A stretch of DNA of 64,000 bases from Candidatus Electrothrix aestuarii (GTDB lineage Bacteria > Desulfobacterota > Desulfobulbia > Desulfobulbales > Desulfobulbaceae): contig CP159373.1 in the NCBI GenBank assembly GCA_032595685.2, positions 1,509,001 through 1,573,000 of the forward strand, given 5' to 3'. The notes beneath the pieces were generated by a model, which did no database searches, was not told where the DNA came from, and worked only from the letters and a program-made list of their open reading frames with translations. Positions within the stretch are counted from its first letter, which is position 1. Each line of letters starts with the position of its first letter. Below are positions 17,140 to 25,729 of the stretch, one piece after another. The translations under genes and the position numbers were made by a program.

Positions 17140-17640
17140 ATGAACTATAGCGGAAGATTGGCAAAAGTAACGCATATTGTTACAAACACCACATTTCAAT
17201 GGTTCATCGGACTACTCGTCGCTATAGCCGGGGTGGTAATAGGGGTACTTGCTTTAATGCAAGGGGGAGAGAGTAGACAAAAAGATCCGCTACATCAAGC
17301 TGAATATACCGTCCCCCTGAAAGATCCAGTGATGCAGAATCAACCAACTGTAACGCCTCCTGATACTCAGGCACTACCTCAAAATTACAGTCTGATTGAA
17401 CATCAGCCTCTCTTTATCCGAGACGCCAGTACTAACCTATCGATTCGTTTTCAGAATATTGAGGGAGAGGAATTCGTCAGCCTCAATATTTCTCCCACAG
17501 GCAAAAAATCATCGGTTCGTCCCGTACTGGAGGGATATACGGAAGATTTTACCTCCTCGGAAGGTGTGTTCGATGTCCAAGTACTGGATATTGATTACAC
17601 GAATCAAAAAGTTACTGTGCAGGTCAGTAGAAAAATCTGA
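17140..17640 (+). CDS. Single-pass membrane protein, hypothetical
   Basis: Protein of 166 aa with one membrane segment (about residues 20-40, FIGLLVAIAGVVIGVLAL) and a C-terminal extracytoplasmic domain with Pro/Gln-rich linker (TPPDTQALPQN). Family unknown. It probably forms a unit with the FlgO/CsgG-like gene just upstream. No clear ribosome binding site. Confidence 0.6.
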   Translation: MNYSGRLAKVTHIVTNTTFQWFIGLLVAIAGVVIGVLALMQGGESRQKDPLHQAEYTVPLKDPVMQNQPTVTPPDTQALPQNYSLIEHQPLFIRDASTNLSIRFQNIEGEEFVSLNISPTGKKSSVRPVLEGYTEDFTSSEGVFDVQVLDIDYTNQKVTVQVSRKI

Positions 17641-17652
17641 AAAGAAGGACAA

Positions 17653-17689
17653 AAGGTCGGGAAAAATTATCTAGTTTCTCCCGACCTTA
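17653..17689 (-). terminator. Hairpin between convergent genes
   Basis: AAGGTCGGG and CCCGACCTT form a 9-bp stem around an AT-rich loop. On the minus strand TTTTGTCC follows, so it can end the GGGtGRT operon; it may serve both strands. Confidence 0.6.
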
Positions 17690-17730
17690 CTTGCCGCTTA
17701 ATCAGGTAATCAAGCAGCGAAAAGAGTGAA

Positions 17731-18729
17731 TTATGCCGCAGCCTGCTCCATTGCAACTGCCACCGCAACAGAGGCACCGACCATCGGGTTATTCCCCATG
17801 CCGATGAAACCCATCATTTCCACATGGGCCGGAACCGAGGAAGACCCAGCAAACTGGGCATCACAGTGCATTCTGCCCATAGTGTCGGTCATACCGTAAG
17901 AGGCCGGTCCCGCCGCCATATTATCCGGGTGCAGGGTTCGACCGGTCCCGCCGCCTGATGCCACAGAGAAGTATCTCCTGCCCTGTTCCAAGCATTCCTT
18001 TTTATAGGTACCTGCTACCGGATGCTGGAAGCGGGTCGGGTTGGTGGAGTTCCCGGTGATGGAGACATCAACCCCCTCATGGTGGTTAATCGCCACACCT
18101 TCACGTACATCATCCGCACCGAAACAGCGCACCTTGGAACGAGGTCCATCAGAGAAAGGCTTTTCGGAAACAATATTCAGAGTACCGCTGGCATAATCAA
18201 ACTGGGTCCGCACATAGGTAAAGCCATTGATTCGGGAGATGATGTAGGCTGCATCCTTGCCCAAACCGTTGAGGATAACCCGCAGGGGTTCAGTGCGAAC
18301 CCGGTTGGCAGATTTTGCAAGACCGATGGCACCTTCTGCGGCAGCAAAGGACTCATGCCCGGCCAGAAAGGCAAAACAGCGGGTGTTTTCGTTGAGCAGC
18401 ATGGCGGCCAGGTTACCGTGCCCGATACCTACCTTGCGGTTTTCCGCAACCGAGCCAGGAATACAGAAGGCCTGGAGGCCGATGCCCAGGGTTGCGGCGA
18501 TATCCACCGCCTTGGTCTGGCCTTTTTTCAGGGCCACAGCCGCGCCAGCAATATAGGCCCAGCAGGCATTCTCAAAACAGATGGGCTGGACCTCTTTGAC
18601 GATGGAGTATACATCCAGGCCAGCATCTTTGCTCATCTGTTGGGCTTCTTCAAGACTCGCAATACCGTGCTCGGCCAGAGCCGCATTGATCTTGTCAATT
18701 CTTCGTTCGTATCCTTCAAATAAGGCCAT
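17731..18729 (-). CDS. GGGtGRT protein
   Basis: Member of the GGGtGRT family, named for the GGGTGRT motif seen here (ASGGGTGRTLHPDN). Length 332 aa is normal. Cysteines and Gly-rich segments are dispersed; no signal peptide. Its biochemical role is not established; in anaerobes it is repeatedly next to a NifU-like scaffold, which suggests Fe-S or sulfur-related work. The start codon lies five bases after the stop of that scaffold gene, so the two form an operon. Confidence 0.9.
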   Translation of the reverse strand: MALFEGYERRIDKINAALAEHGIASLEEAQQMSKDAGLDVYSIVKEVQPICFENACWAYIAGAAVALKKGQTKAVDIAATLGIGLQAFCIPGSVAENRKVGIGHGNLAAMLLNENTRCFAFLAGHESFAAAEGAIGLAKSANRVRTEPLRVILNGLGKDAAYIISRINGFTYVRTQFDYASGTLNIVSEKPFSDGPRSKVRCFGADDVREGVAINHHEGVDVSITGNSTNPTRFQHPVAGTYKKECLEQGRRYFSVASGGGTGRTLHPDNMAAGPASYGMTDTMGRMHCDAQFAGSSSVPAHVEMMGFIGMGNNPMVGASVAVAVAMEQAAA

Positions 18730-18734
18730 GATCT

Positions 18735-19427
18735 CTACTCCTGCCGAGGGTCAATAGTTTTCACGGCATCGGCAAACCTGCCGTAGGTGCCGGTTGCCTC
18801 TTCCATCGCCTGTGCCGGATCAACCCCTTTTTTGATGGCGTCCAGCATCGGTCCCATCTTGACGAACTTATAACCGATGATCTCGTCATCCTTGTCCAGG
18901 CCCAGCTCCACCACGTAGCCCTCTGCCACTTCCAGGTAACGGGGGCCTTTAAGCTTGGTGCCGTAGGTGGTTCCAGTGACGGAACGCAGGCCCTTGCCCA
19001 GGTCCTCCAGACCAGCGCCGATGGGCAATCCGCCCTCAGAGAATGCTGACTGACTGCGACCGTAGCTGATCTGCTTGAACAGCTCGCGCATGGCCACGTT
19101 GATCGCGTCACAGACCAGATCGGTGTTCAGGGCCTCCAGGATGGTCTTACCAGGCAGGATCTCTGAGGCCATTGCCGCAGAATGGGTCATGCCGGTGCAA
19201 CCGATGGTCTCAATCAGGGCCTCTTCGATGATTCCTTCTTTGATGTTGAGGGTCAGCTTGCAGGCTCCCTGATGGGGGGCACACCAGCCAACACCGTGGG
19301 TAAGTCCGCTAATATCTCCAATCTGACGCACTTGATTCCACTGTCCCTCCTGGGGGATGGGCGCAGGCCCGTGGTTTGTCCCCTGGACAACGCAGTGCAT
19401 CTCCTTTACTTCAGAAGAGTAGTTCAT
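18735..19427 (-). CDS. NifU-like iron-sulfur cluster scaffold
   Basis: Protein of 230 aa with the IscU/NifU N-terminal-type fold: conserved cysteines in GVGWCAPHQGACKL and ETIGCTGMTHSAAM. It would carry nascent Fe-S clusters, probably for its operon partner GGGtGRT. ATG 19427 is chosen because GGAGA precedes it by seven bases; the frame stays open further upstream through a GC hairpin, but that part has no protein character. A hairpin CCCCGCCCC/GGGGCGGGG stands about 30 bases before the start. Confidence 0.85.
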   Translation of the reverse strand: MNYSSEVKEMHCVVQGTNHGPAPIPQEGQWNQVRQIGDISGLTHGVGWCAPHQGACKLTLNIKEGIIEEALIETIGCTGMTHSAAMASEILPGKTILEALNTDLVCDAINVAMRELFKQISYGRSQSAFSEGGLPIGAGLEDLGKGLRSVTGTTYGTKLKGPRYLEVAEGYVVELGLDKDDEIIGYKFVKMGPMLDAIKKGVDPAQAMEEATGTYGRFADAVKTIDPRQE

Positions 19428-19454
19428 AGTGGGGTCTCCATTGTAATAAACATC

Positions 19455-19474
19455 CCCGCCCCTTGGGGCGGGGG
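19455..19474. repeat. GC hairpin before NifU-like gene
   Basis: CCCCGCCCC-tt-GGGGCGGGG, a 9-bp perfect stem in the leader of the NifU-like gene. A near-identical hairpin precedes queC (20481-20498) and shorter versions occur at 3730-3751 and 46803-46817. The rest of 19475-19736 shows no convincing gene. Confidence 0.7.
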
Positions 19475-19736
19475 ATTGATAAAAAATTGTTCCGCTGTAC
19501 TCCGCAGGTTGCGGGGTATCTGACCCTGAGTTGAGCAATGAATAATAATCGGGAATGCATGATACTATACCCAGGCAAAAATACCATGACAAAAATGCAG
19601 GAAGATGTACAGCAAAAGGCGTGGAAGATCCTTTTCGTTCTTCCTTGTCAGCAGGAGATGAAAGAGCTCTTGCATTTATTTTTCCCTATGGTACTTGTGT
19701 ATCCCATACCTCAAATCTCGCCAAGAATAAGACCTT

Positions 19737-20450
19737 ATGCTCCTCCCTCCCATACGCCAGCAGGGCATCCTGATCCGACGCTATAAACGCTTTCTTGCTG
19801 ATATTGCCCTTGCCGACGGCACAGAATTGACTGTACATTGTCCCAACTCCGGGGCCATGCGTGGCTGCTCTGCCCCTGAAAGTCCGGTGGTGATCTCCAA
19901 GTCGGATAATCCCAAGCGGAAATACGCCTGGACCCTGGAGATGGTGCAGGAAGACGGGGTCTGGATCGGGGTGAATACCGGCATGACCAATAAGCTGGTC
20001 CATGAGGCCCTGGACAACGGGGTGATTGCTGCCTTTGGCCCCATCCAATCGGTGCAACCCGAGGTCAAGGTCTCGGACAAGAGCCGCCTGGATTTTCTCC
20101 TCCAAACAGAGGGCGGTCCGGTGTATGTTGAGGTGAAGAACTGTTCCTTGGTGGAGGATGACAAGGCCATGTTTCCGGATGCGGTCACAGCAAGAGGCAC
20201 CAAGCATCTCCATGAGCTGAGCCAGCTACTTGATCCAGAGAACCAGAAAACACGGGCAGCGGTGCTGTTCTGTGTCCAGCGGGCAGATGGTCATTGCTTT
20301 GCCCCGGCCCGGCATATTGATCCTGTCTACGCAGCAACCCTGGCCGAGGTAAAACAGCAGGGCGTGCAAGTCCTGGCCTACCGGGCAGAGGTCACACCGG
20401 AGGAGGTCCGCATCGTCTCGGCAATGGAACTCTGCCTGGAAGCGCAGTAA
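19737..20450 (+). CDS. sfsA: SfsA family protein
   Basis: SfsA family, 237 aa, the full family length. Recognisable segments: RRYKRFLADIALADGTE, HCPNSGAMRGC, YAWTLEMVQ, SRLDFLL and VYVEVKNCSLV, with a nuclease-like DxxL...ExK arrangement. The family was named for sugar fermentation stimulation in E. coli and is thought to bind or cut DNA; its cellular role is uncertain. The ribosome binding site is weak. queC follows after about 50 bases. Confidence 0.92.
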   Translation: MLLPPIRQQGILIRRYKRFLADIALADGTELTVHCPNSGAMRGCSAPESPVVISKSDNPKRKYAWTLEMVQEDGVWIGVNTGMTNKLVHEALDNGVIAAFGPIQSVQPEVKVSDKSRLDFLLQTEGGPVYVEVKNCSLVEDDKAMFPDAVTARGTKHLHELSQLLDPENQKTRAAVLFCVQRADGHCFAPARHIDPVYAATLAEVKQQGVQVLAYRAEVTPEEVRIVSAMELCLEAQ

Positions 20451-20480
20451 GAAGAAAAGAAAGGAACACAAATAACTCCC

Positions 20481-20498
20481 CCCGCCCCGTGGGGCGGG
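20481..20498. repeat. GC hairpin before queC
   Basis: CCCGCCCC-gt-GGGGCGGG ends two bases before the first possible queC start codon, where it could mask translation initiation. Confidence 0.7.
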
Positions 20499-20499
20499 T

Positions 20500-21204
20500 A
20501 TGAATAACAAAATGAACACACAACGAAAAAAGGCAGTTATTCTCCTCAGCGGCGGCCTGGACTCCACAACGGTCCTGGCCATTGCCCGCTCCAGGGGCTT
20601 TCAATGCCATTGCCTCAGCTTTCGCTACGGGCAAAAGCAGGATATTGAGTTACAGCGGGCAGCAGCCATTGCCCAGCACATGGAGGCGGCAGAGCATCTG
20701 GTCCTGCGCCTGGACTTGGGGATGATTGGTGGCTCTGCCCTGACCTCGGACATTGCCGTGCCTAAGGACCGCCAGCTCCAGGAGATCGAAAAGGATATCC
20801 CGGTGACCTATGTCCCGGCCCGCAATATCATCTTCCTCTCCCATGCCCTGGCCTGGGCCGAGGTCATCGGAGCCACGGATATCTTTCTTGGCATCAATGC
20901 GGTGGACTATAGCGGCTACCCTGATTGCCGACCTGAGTTCCTCAAGTCCTTTGAGCGGACCGCCAACCTGGGCACCAAGGAAGGCAGCACCGGCCACCCC
21001 TTCAAGCTCCATGCCCCTCTGATTGAGCTGAGCAAGAAGGAGATCATCGAGGTGGGCACTCAGCTGGGGGTGGATTACTCCAAGACCCATAGCTGCTATG
21101 ATCCGGTGGACGGCCTTTCCTGCGGGCATTGCGATGCCTGTATCCTGCGGCTGCGCGGCTTTGCCGAGGCCGGGTTGGAAGATCCGGCGCCGTATGCCGA
21201 GTAA
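20500..21204 (+). CDS. queC: 7-cyano-7-deazaguanine synthase
   Basis: ATP-dependent enzyme converting 7-carboxy-7-deazaguanine to preQ0 in queuosine synthesis. The N-terminal PP-loop is SGGLDSTTVL; the family signature YVPARNIIFLSHALAWAE and the zinc-binding cysteines near the C-terminus (CYDPVDGLSCGHCDAC) are all present. Length 234 aa is normal. ATG 20500 or ATG 20512 (MNTQRKKAVILLSGG) may be used. A GC hairpin touches the start. A 120-bp copy of codons from the 3' part of this gene lies at 22234-22353. Confidence 0.95.
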   Translation: MNNKMNTQRKKAVILLSGGLDSTTVLAIARSRGFQCHCLSFRYGQKQDIELQRAAAIAQHMEAAEHLVLRLDLGMIGGSALTSDIAVPKDRQLQEIEKDIPVTYVPARNIIFLSHALAWAEVIGATDIFLGINAVDYSGYPDCRPEFLKSFERTANLGTKEGSTGHPFKLHAPLIELSKKEIIEVGTQLGVDYSKTHSCYDPVDGLSCGHCDACILRLRGFAEAGLEDPAPYAE

Positions 21205-21230
21205 ATGTAGGGCTACTCTCCATATGTTAA

Positions 21231-21252
21231 GTCCTCCCTCTAAGGGAGGATT
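21231..21252 (+). terminator. Hairpin after queC
   Basis: CCTCCCT-ctaa-... AGGGAGG stem followed by ATTATTGCTTCTT. It is a plausible but weak terminator for queC. Confidence 0.4.
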
Positions 21253-21316
21253 ATTGCTTCTTGGCCCAGAAGCAACCCCCTATATTATTTCTTAACCTTC
21301 CACCCAGAGAAAAGCC

Positions 21317-22046
21317 ATGAAACCTGCAATCCTGTGTTCTTTCCTCGTACTTATGGTCCTTGCATCCTCTGCATTTGCTATTGACAAGGCCGTTGTCGTT
21401 CCCCTATTCGTTCTCCTTTTTCGTAACCAGCCCGATGTATGTACTGCCCCTCCTGAAACACCGGAGCTCTGTAATGGACTAGATGATGATTGTGATGGAG
21501 TAGTGGATGAGAACTGGCAATTTGATCTCGGTGTCGCATGTGTGGTCGGAGGGGGTATGCCAACGATCTGGAGTCAAAGTTTGTTCTGCAGATGGTTCAG
21601 GTACTGAGTGCAACGCAATTCCAGGAAGTCCTTCACCGGAGCTCTGTAATGGACAAGATGATGATTGCGATGGAGTAGTGGATGAGAACTGGCAATTTGA
21701 TCTCGGTGTCGCATGTGTGGTCGGAGGGGGTATGCCAACGATCTGGAGTCAAAGTTTGTTCTGCAGATGGTTCAGGTACTGAGTGCAACGCAATTCCAGG
21801 AAGTCCTTCACCGGAGCTCTGTAATGGACTAGATGATGATTGTGATGGAGTAGTGGATGAGAACTGGCAATTTGATCTCGGTGTCGCATGTGTGGTCGGA
21901 GAGGGGTATGCCAACGATCTGGAGTCAAAGTTTGTTCTGCAGATGGTTCAGGTACTGAGTGCAACGCAATTCCAGGAAGTCCTTCATCGGAGCTCTGTAA
22001 TGGACTAGATGATGATTGTGATGGATCAATAGACGAGGGGTGCTGA
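21317..22046 (+). pseudogene. Exported MopE-type metal-binding repeat protein, frameshifted
   Basis: A signal peptide (MKPAILCSFLVLMVLASSAF) leads into MopE-like repeats, ELCNGLDDDCDGVVDE, a motif family with putative metal binding. Three near-identical DNA repeats begin at 21462, 21637 and 21812; a last partial unit at 21988 ends GSIDEGC and a stop at 22046. An in-frame unit would be 177 bp (59 residues), but the first two are 175 bp and the third 176 bp, because a G-rich spot (GTCGGAGGGGGTATG) has lost two or one bases. The protein therefore breaks in each unit. AGAAAAGCC precedes ATG 21317. Confidence 0.8.
21462..21987 (+). repeat. Three 175/176-bp direct repeats
   Basis: Units start at CCGGAGCTCTGTAATGGA (21462, 21637, 21812) and are nearly identical over their whole length. 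The first two carry the same 2-bp deletion, so that deletion is older than the duplication. Confidence 0.9.
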
Positions 22047-22138
22047 ATCAGTCGATAGGGTAATCACTCCACAAAAAGTTTAGTGACCACCCTATCATGA
22101 ACCAAATAATATTATCCCGCAAAGGGCAATTTATGAAT

Positions 22139-22233
22139 CTATGAATCGCCCTCACATCCACCGGCATTGCCAACAACCGCACCTGCCATCCCCATAATAA
22201 CACCCACCGCATTATACGCACCGGCAATAATCG
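22139..22233 (-). pseudogene. Glycine-rich C-terminal gene remnant
   Basis: On the minus strand a frame reads PIIAGAYNAVGVIMGMAG and then AVVGNAGGCEGDS before a TAG at 22139-22141. The Gly/Ala periodicity looks like a glycine-zipper membrane segment or a bacteriocin-like tail. It has no start of its own because the queC fragment abuts it. Confidence 0.35.
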
Positions 22234-22353
22234 GAGCACCGGCTCCCCCCTTCAAGCTCAATGCCCCCCTGATTGAGCTGAGCAAGAGGGAGATCATCGA
22301 AGTGGGCAACCAGCTGGGAGTGGATTACTCCAAGACCCATAGCTGCTATGATC
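22234..22353 (+). pseudogene. Duplicated fragment of queC
   Basis: About 120 bp match queC near 20984-21102, giving FKLNAPLIELSKREIIEVGN and then QLGVDYSKTHSCYD, with scattered substitutions. The copy lacks both ends and is not functional. It lies 1.2 kb from its parent in the same orientation. Confidence 0.9.
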
Positions 22354-22381
22354 TGCTGGGCGTCAGCCTGCATCCTCCTGA

Positions 22382-22819
22382 TCACTCCTTGCCAATGGGC
22401 TCAAAGAAGTCAATTTGCTTGAGAGAACCTGAAAATATCCTGAAGTGGCCGCTATCAAACCTATCATATTTTCCACGTATGTATGCATACCCAGCTCGAA
22501 AGTCTTCGTTATCCCCTAAATCTAAACCGTTAACGTCAATCCAAACAGCATCTTTTACGAGTCGGTTCACATAATGCTCCTTTGTAGCGTATATTGCATT
22601 CCCTTCCTGTGTAAAACGGACATACCCTCCCAAGGCAATTTTCTTGTTATGATATTTCTCTGAATGAGTAAGGAGTTCGCACATTGATATTGAGTAGTAT
22701 AAGCAGATTCCAGCATCATCATATTCTCCACAACTGGGGTCCTCTCCTGCTGGAGCTACATACACTCTGGCCGGAGCGAGTGGAGGAACATCGGGACTAC
22801 CACATCCGCTAAAAAGAAC
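22382..22819 (-). pseudogene. Lipoprotein gene split by IS91 copy 1
   Basis: The body of a lipoprotein gene begins here with VLFSGCGSPDVPP, a lipobox, and continues for ~140 residues with Cys pairs (DPSCGEYDDAGICLYY) and a C-terminal OB-like part (KKIALGGYVRF, AVWIDVNG). Its first codons lie beyond the element at 24158-24190 (ATG 24190, with AAGGGAG upstream). Removing the 1338-bp element gives MFKKYHGLIYIVLFSGC, a complete lipoprotein signal. Function unknown. Confidence 0.8.
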
Positions 22820-24157
22820 AAAACGCCCTACGGGCGGATTAAAACGGAAGCAATTGCGGTATCCACTTAACCTGCCGACCCGAAGAGTTTCTCTTGTTGC
22901 ATTCTTGTTTACTCTTGCTTTCCACAAAAGGTCCGTCTCTGCTCAGATCAAAGATATCTCCATAGTCAGGATGCCAAATCCGCCATAAAAACATTTTTTC
23001 TTTACAGTTTGGACATGTTAACGGATCTTTCCCGAAACTCTGTACTAGACGCTCTCTCCAGCTCAATGACCTTGAATCACTTTTCATGAATTCAAAAGTC
23101 TTCTGGATAAAACGTTTACAGTCCATCAAAATCTCTATCGCGATTGTTTTTGTACGTCGAGAATATAACCCATAATGGCGACCATCTTGAATCCCTTTAG
23201 CGGGATATGGTCAATTAATCGTTGTATGAACTCTTTGGCTGGAATCGCTTCGGTAACTTTAACTTCTGTTTTATGATCAATATACCAAAATGTTACTTCC
23301 TCACCATCGTAATTCGTTATCTTGTGCTCTGCCAATGCTGGACGAGCCATATAGCGACCAATATATCGAGCTGCATGTCTTGCTGATGTCATCTTGCTTT
23401 TACCATTTACATAAAAACCATTACGTTGGCTTTTAAACAGGTAATCTATGAATCTTACATTTTCTTTTGTTTGCGGCAAGCTAGCCTTTATTTCAGTCAG
23501 CAAATAATATTGCCATTTTTTTCTAAGCAGACCATATGGCAAAAATGGAATATCAACCCACTGATTGGAAGATGTTAATCCTCCTTCTGTCATTAACATA
23601 TGGACATGCGGATTAAACTTAAGATCTCTTCCAAACGTATGGACAACTAATAGAATTCCCGGAACAGCATCAACTCCTTTACTTTGAAGTACTTCCACAG
23701 CCGCTTTTGAAGCACAATCCATCATAATCTTGATCAGCATACGATCACTAAAAATTATCTTTCGGAGTTCTTGTGGAATGGTAAACACTAAATGTCGATG
23801 AACTACGTCGAATATACTTTTCACTGTCTTTTCAACCCATTCATCGACGTATCGCTTACCGCAAGACGTACAGAATCGACACTTACAGGTGAACCCTACT
23901 CTCTTTTTTCAAAACAATTCGGACAAATATACTCGACATAGCCATTGGTAGACTCTCCACAGTTGATCATTTTTTCTACATTTTCAACGATTGACTCCCA
24001 GTGAAGGCTTGAGTACCTGCTTGCCAATTCAACGCAGACTACATACCAAAAATCACGAAAGATTAATTTTATCAGCTTATTTTTCATTAAGCTAATACTC
24101 TATTCGCAATTACAACATGTTGAAAGGAAAATTTTATAATTTCCTATACAATAAAAA
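22820..24157 (-). mobile_element. IS91-family element, copy 1
   Basis: A 1338-bp rolling-circle type insertion sequence. The oriIS-like end carries the hairpin CGCCCTACGGGCG (22824-22836) and is followed by the tetramer GTTC in element orientation, the IS91-family target. The other end has the palindrome GGAAATTATAAAATTTTCC (24125-24143). There are no inverted terminal repeats and no target duplication. Copy 2 at 48250 is almost identical; copy 3 begins at 63386. Confidence 0.92.
22839..24087 (-). pseudogene. IS91-family Y2/HUH transposase, copy 1, frameshifted
   Basis: Rolling-circle transposase: N-terminal zinc-binding part (YICPNCFEKR, CKCRFCTSCGKR), HUH motif FNPHVHMLMTEGG and a tyrosine helix region ARYIGRYMARPALAEH. 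Two breaks occur. An A6 run at 23904-23909 puts the first 63 codons in another frame, and this is shared with copy 2. A missing base near 23180 (AAGATGGTCGCC instead of GGTCCGCC) shifts the C-terminal third and is unique to this copy. The product is therefore probably inactive. Confidence 0.88.
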
Positions 24158-24642
24158 AATGTAGATGAGGCCGTGGTATTTTTTAAACATGCATATCTCC
24201 CTTGATTATAGAAGCAACTATTGTCCAATCCACGCTACCAACAATATAGATGAGAGGCGTAGATTTTTTTCGATTTGCTGAATCAACAGTTAAAAAATAT
24301 TTGCGTCATCCATATGTAAAAACAAAGAAATATATTTTTCATTGAGGCAGAAGATAAAATAATCATGGGCTCTTCATATTTTTTTTCTCCAACGCCTCGC
24401 TAACATCATTTCCTGTCATTCCATATCAGAGTAAAACTCTAAAAATCACCCTACCGTACAAAAATCTGTATTGGAAAAATTGCTTTCTTCCGTTATGTTG
24501 CTTAATTGAAAGAGGCATAAAACCTCTCTCGTTTTTATGGGCAGCAAGCAAGAATAAACAGCTAATGTCCGATCATAACTACACGCATAACTCGCTTTGC
24601 TCTTTTATAGAAAGCGAAACTCTGCGTTACCGGAGGTAAGCC
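24158..24642. other. AT-rich intergenic stretch
   Basis: Apart from the first codons of the split lipoprotein gene (24158-24190, minus) no gene is seen. A hairpin AGAGG-cataaaa-CCTCT followed by CGTTTTTAT (24511-24540) could be a plus-strand terminator. Confidence 0.5.
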
Positions 24643-24789
24643 ATGAATATCCTGCAAAACGGAGACCGTATTATCTATGGTGTAGTTCCAACAAAAAGAT
24701 CACTGAAGAGATCATTGAACATGATGCTGCCTGTCAGTCCTTTCTTACCAGGTACACTCTCCTTCTTCCACGGTGGTCATTATGAATAG
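24643..24789 (+). CDS. 48-aa small ORF coupled to PilZ gene
   Basis: Small ORF starting MNILQNGDRIIYGVV with an excellent ribosome binding site (CGGAGG, seven bases before ATG 24643). It ends at TAG 24787-24789, overlapping the PilZ start codon (ATGAATAG), a classic translational coupling signal. The peptide is basic in the middle (KRSLKRSLNMM) and unlike any family I know. It could be a leader peptide or a genuine small protein. Confidence 0.55.
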   Translation: MNILQNGDRIIYGVVPTKRSLKRSLNMMLPVSPFLPGTLSFFHGGHYE

Positions 24790-25162
24790 ACGTCAATTCA
24801 CCCGTATCAAGTCCCCTTTTCCTGTTCTTCTCAATTTCGGCAGAAACAAATATGAGTCTTTTGCAAACAATTTCAGCCTTGGTGGAATGTATGTTCAAGG
24901 CTGGTTTGACCAAGATATTGGTGATAGTTGCGAGATAAAATTATCTTTTTCAGACAAGCCAGAACTAACTATTGAAGCTATTTGCTCCGTTGTCCGCCAG
25001 GACAAAGACGGTCTTGCATTGCGCTTCACTTCTATGGAGCCAGACAGCTTTTTATTCCTCCAGGAAGCCCTGTTATATAAAAATAACGCGCATTGGTGCA
25101 GTCAACCGGATTGGTGTACCCCACCTCCAACACCTCCGGCCTATAGCTGGAAAATGCTGTAG
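24782..25162 (+). CDS. Stand-alone PilZ domain protein
   Basis: PilZ domain of 126 aa, predicted cyclic-di-GMP receptor. Both binding motifs are present: RxxxR as RQFTR at the N-terminus and the (D/N)xSxxG-type motif as NFSLGG. It shares the terminal FLFLQEALLY pattern with two other PilZ proteins in the window (32414 and 52981), so the three are paralogues. The gene is coupled to the 48-codon ORF upstream. Target process unknown. Confidence 0.88.
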   Translation: MNRRQFTRIKSPFPVLLNFGRNKYESFANNFSLGGMYVQGWFDQDIGDSCEIKLSFSDKPELTIEAICSVVRQDKDGLALRFTSMEPDSFLFLQEALLYKNNAHWCSQPDWCTPPPTPPAYSWKML

Positions 25163-25204
25163 CAGCAAGAAGAAGGATACTCTTTTCAACAACAAGCTGC
25201 TGTT

Positions 25205-25729
25205 TTAAAATTCCACACCCTTCTGCGCCGTTATTCCTTTCTGATACGGATGTTTTACCGGTTTCATTTCCGTAACCAGATCGGCCAGTTCAATAAGTTC
25301 TTCCACCGCATCACGCCCGGTAATGCAGATATGCAGGTCTGCGGGCTTGCTCCCTAGTACCTTCAAGGCCTCCTCTTTTTCAATCATTCCGTAACGCAAC
25401 AAATAGGTAAATTCATCAAGCACCACGGTATGATATTCTCCTGATACTATAGCTTCCTTAGCCTTTTCCCACGCCTCTCTGGCAGACTCTTTGTCTTTTT
25501 CCAGATCATCTGATTTCCAGGTAAACCCCCGTCCCATAACGTGAAAATCTATCTCCTCCTGAAAGTGGGTCATCGCCTCCATTTCACCGTATTTCCAGCT
25601 CCCCTTAATAAATTGAATAAAACAGGTTTTCATTCCGTGTCCAGCCGCTCGTAACGTCATGCCCAATGCAGCCGTGGTTTTTCCCTTCCCATGTCCTGTG
25701 AAAAGAAGGATCAGTCCTTTTTTGTTCAT
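25205..25729 (-). CDS. cobO: Cob(I)alamin adenosyltransferase
   Basis: CobO/BtuR-type corrinoid adenosyltransferase of 174 aa. P-loop GHGKGKTTAALGMTLRA at the N-terminus, the FIKGSWKYGE and VLDEFTYLLRYG segments and the C-terminal MKPVKHPYQKGITAQKGVEF, all characteristic of the family. It makes adenosylcobalamin from cob(I)alamin and ATP in synthesis or salvage. It is divergent from dnaN and stands alone. Confidence 0.95.
   Translation of the reverse strand: MNKKGLILLFTGHGKGKTTAALGMTLRAAGHGMKTCFIQFIKGSWKYGEMEAMTHFQEEIDFHVMGRGFTWKSDDLEKDKESAREAWEKAKEAIVSGEYHTVVLDEFTYLLRYGMIEKEEALKVLGSKPADLHICITGRDAVEELIELADLVTEMKPVKHPYQKGITAQKGVEF

Noticed and set aside
19538-19786. 82-codon frame before sfsA
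   Set aside because: It overlaps the sfsA start by 50 bases, lacks a ribosome binding site and has no protein character.
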